Source: Paenibacillus sp. FSL R7-0204 (lineage in GTDB: Bacteria; Bacillota; Bacilli; Paenibacillales; Paenibacillaceae). Taken from it: a DNA stretch of 64,000 bases. Numbering within the stretch: position 1 is the stretch's first letter; the number at the start of each line of letters is the position of its first letter. Location of the stretch: contig NZ_JBBOCA010000001.1 of the NCBI RefSeq assembly GCF_038002225.1, positions 2,914,001 through 2,978,000 of the forward strand. The letters are read 5' to 3'. A model generated the notes under the pieces. That model saw nothing but the letters and a program-made list of their open reading frames with translations. It was not told the DNA's origin and searched no databases. Made by a program: the position numbers and the translations under genes. Shown piece after piece: positions 63,066 to 64,000 of this stretch.

Positions 63066-63360
63066 TACTTTATTCAAAGAAAATAAGACCGCTTTCATCA
63101 GCCTGCCTGTGCTTCTCTCAAAGTCTATTAATTTCCTCCTGTTAGAAAATGTGCTATACTGAGTTAAGTATGTTTATAGATTCCTTCCAAGTATAGGTAA
63201 CCGCTTGCTGAAGAAGTGGAGACGGGCTGTGTTGTCCTTCAGGGAGAATGCTGCCATTCTTCTGTCTAGAAAAGGAATTGAAGGTTGGAAGCCTTAAATA
63301 ACGGTAAGTTGAATATACATAGGAAGATTGGATTTTTGTGCTGCAAATTTGAAGTAATGC
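63066..63360. other. Gene-free stretch between the small RNA and the sigma-factor gene
   Basis: No gene is seen. An extended -10 box TGCTATACT lies at 63152-63160 on the plus strand and could start a long leader for the sigma-factor gene. A small hairpin AGAATG/CATTCT is at about 63244-63260. Confidence 0.4.
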
Positions 63361-63386
63361 CGCAACTTTTTGTTACCTGCCCGGTA
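63361..63386 (+). promoter_or_regulatory. Possible ECF-type promoter of the sigma-factor gene
   Basis: CGCAAC, 16 bases, GGTA, to be compared with the SigW-type TGAAAC-N16-CGTA. The AAC core and the spacing fit; two flanking bases do not. It lies 58 bases before the gene and could mediate self-activation. Confidence 0.4.
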
Positions 63387-63444
63387 TAAGTAGATACGGA
63401 CCGGACGGGATTACACGTGCAAGGGCGAGGAGGGCCGACTCACC

Positions 63445-64000
63445 ATGACGGATTCCCAGTTGATCCAGCTAATCAAGCAAGGTGATACAGAATTATACTC
63501 GGAACTCATGCGACGATATCAACGCAAGATATTGGCGTTTGTGTACCACATGCTGAAGAACTCCCATATGGAGCTGATTGCCGAAGACCTCTGTTCAGAG
63601 ACCTTCTACAAAGCCTTCCGGAGTCTTCATTCCTTCCGGGAAGTGGATGCTTCTTTCTCCACATGGCTGTACACGATTGCCCGCAATACAGTGCTGAGCG
63701 AACTTCGTAAGAACCGTGCCGGGAATGTGTCGCTTGAAGAGAGCGGCTATACGCCTGTGGCACCGCTTGATGTTGCCCCGGAACAGGCAGCATTGCGTAA
63801 GGAACGGATGGAACTTGTCCGCGAAGCGATTAACAATCTCCCGGAGAAGCAGCGTTCCGCGCTGATTCTGCGTGAATATGATCAGATGGATTACCAGGAA
63901 ATTGCCGTGATTCTGGAGCAGAGCGTCAGCTCAGTGAAGTCACTGCTGTTCCGGGCTAGGAGCAGTGTGAAGCTGCAGCTCGAATCCTATTTCTATGAGC
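63445..64000 (+). CDS. ECF RNA polymerase sigma factor (cut at window end)
   Basis: At least 185 residues; the stop lies beyond the window. ATG 63445 follows AGGAGGG by 10 bases. Region 2 reads ELMRRYQRKILAFVYHML, then AEDLCSETFYKAFRSL and FSTWLYTIARNTVLSELRK (2.4 and the end of region 2); region 4 reads NNLPEKQRSALILREYDQM followed by YQEIAVILEQSVSSVKSLLF, the helix-turn-helix for the -35 element. It resembles the SigW/RpoE-like group. An anti-sigma factor gene would be expected just downstream. Confidence 0.92.
   Translation, partial: MTDSQLIQLIKQGDTELYSELMRRYQRKILAFVYHMLKNSHMELIAEDLCSETFYKAFRSLHSFREVDASFSTWLYTIARNTVLSELRKNRAGNVSLEESGYTPVAPLDVAPEQAALRKERMELVREAINNLPEKQRSALILREYDQMDYQEIAVILEQSVSSVKSLLFRARSSVKLQLESYFYE

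Overview
The window looks like a chromosomal segment of an endospore-forming, Gram-positive Bacillota, most likely a Paenibacillus. It has no plasmid, phage or transposase genes. The evidence is the Bacillus-like order of sporulation and housekeeping blocks (scpB; dacB-spmA-spmB; rluB-resABCDE; prsW-ypeB-ypfA-cmk-plsC-rpsA; der-plsY-gpsA-spoVIF-yphE-spoIVA; hup-mtrB-hepS-menG-hepT-ndk-cheR-aroC-aroB-aroH-trpEDCFBA-hisC-tyrA), the strong GGAGG ribosome binding sites, frequent GTG/TTG starts and Rho-independent terminators. The genus call is inference; no 16S rRNA gene is present.

Layout. 1-4.5 kb: end of scpB, then ytfI, ytfJ and dacB-spmA-spmB. 4.5-5.1 kb: a gene-free stretch with a MITE-like inverted-repeat element. 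5.1-13.8 kb: a small amidase-like gene, rluB, the cytochrome c biogenesis and redox-signalling operon resABCDE, and glpK. 13.8-17.5 kb (minus strand): an unfamiliar four-gene set of a thiamine-diphosphate enzyme, a carboxymuconolactone-decarboxylase-like protein, a small STAS-like protein and a ketoacyl synthase III homologue that lacks two of three catalytic residues. 18-28 kb: accessory genes (chemoreceptor, WYL regulator, SDR, T-box-controlled serA, CPBP protease, phosphoesterase, polysaccharide deacetylase, small unknowns). 28-43 kb: mecA, prsW, ypeB (without sleB), ypfA, cmk, plsC, rpsA, der, plsY, gpsA, spoVIF, yphE, an island of three uncommon genes, and spoIVA. 43-62.7 kb: hup, mtrB, isoprenoid/menaquinone genes including futalosine-route genes, ndk, cheR, and the aromatic amino acid supraoperon. 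62.7-64 kb: a dispersed repeat, an unannotated small RNA candidate, and the start of an ECF sigma factor gene.

How parts fit together. mtrB encodes TRAP, and about 10 kb downstream the trpE leader carries 11 (G/U)AG triplets, mostly five bases apart, followed by an intrinsic terminator. Eight bases inside the triplet array are perfectly complementary to the terminator's 5' arm, so a TRAP-controlled antiterminator/terminator switch can be read from the sequence. Chorismate from aroC feeds both the trp/tyr genes and mqnA (menaquinone by the futalosine route), whose side chain is made by hepS/hepT and attached by the UbiA-type enzyme; menaquinone in turn serves the respiratory chain that resABCDE builds and regulates.

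Best candidates for something undescribed: (i) a ~93-nt minus-strand RNA at about 62938-63030 with a perfect consensus promoter, a C-rich loop and a strong terminator but no convincing ORF; (ii) a 101-nt repeat with nested hairpins at 315-415 and 62744-62844, each copy directly behind an operon terminator; (iii) the ThDP/CMD/STAS/KASIII cluster; (iv) a 72-nt three-helix element at 50809-50880; (v) the 219-bp element at 4876-5094.
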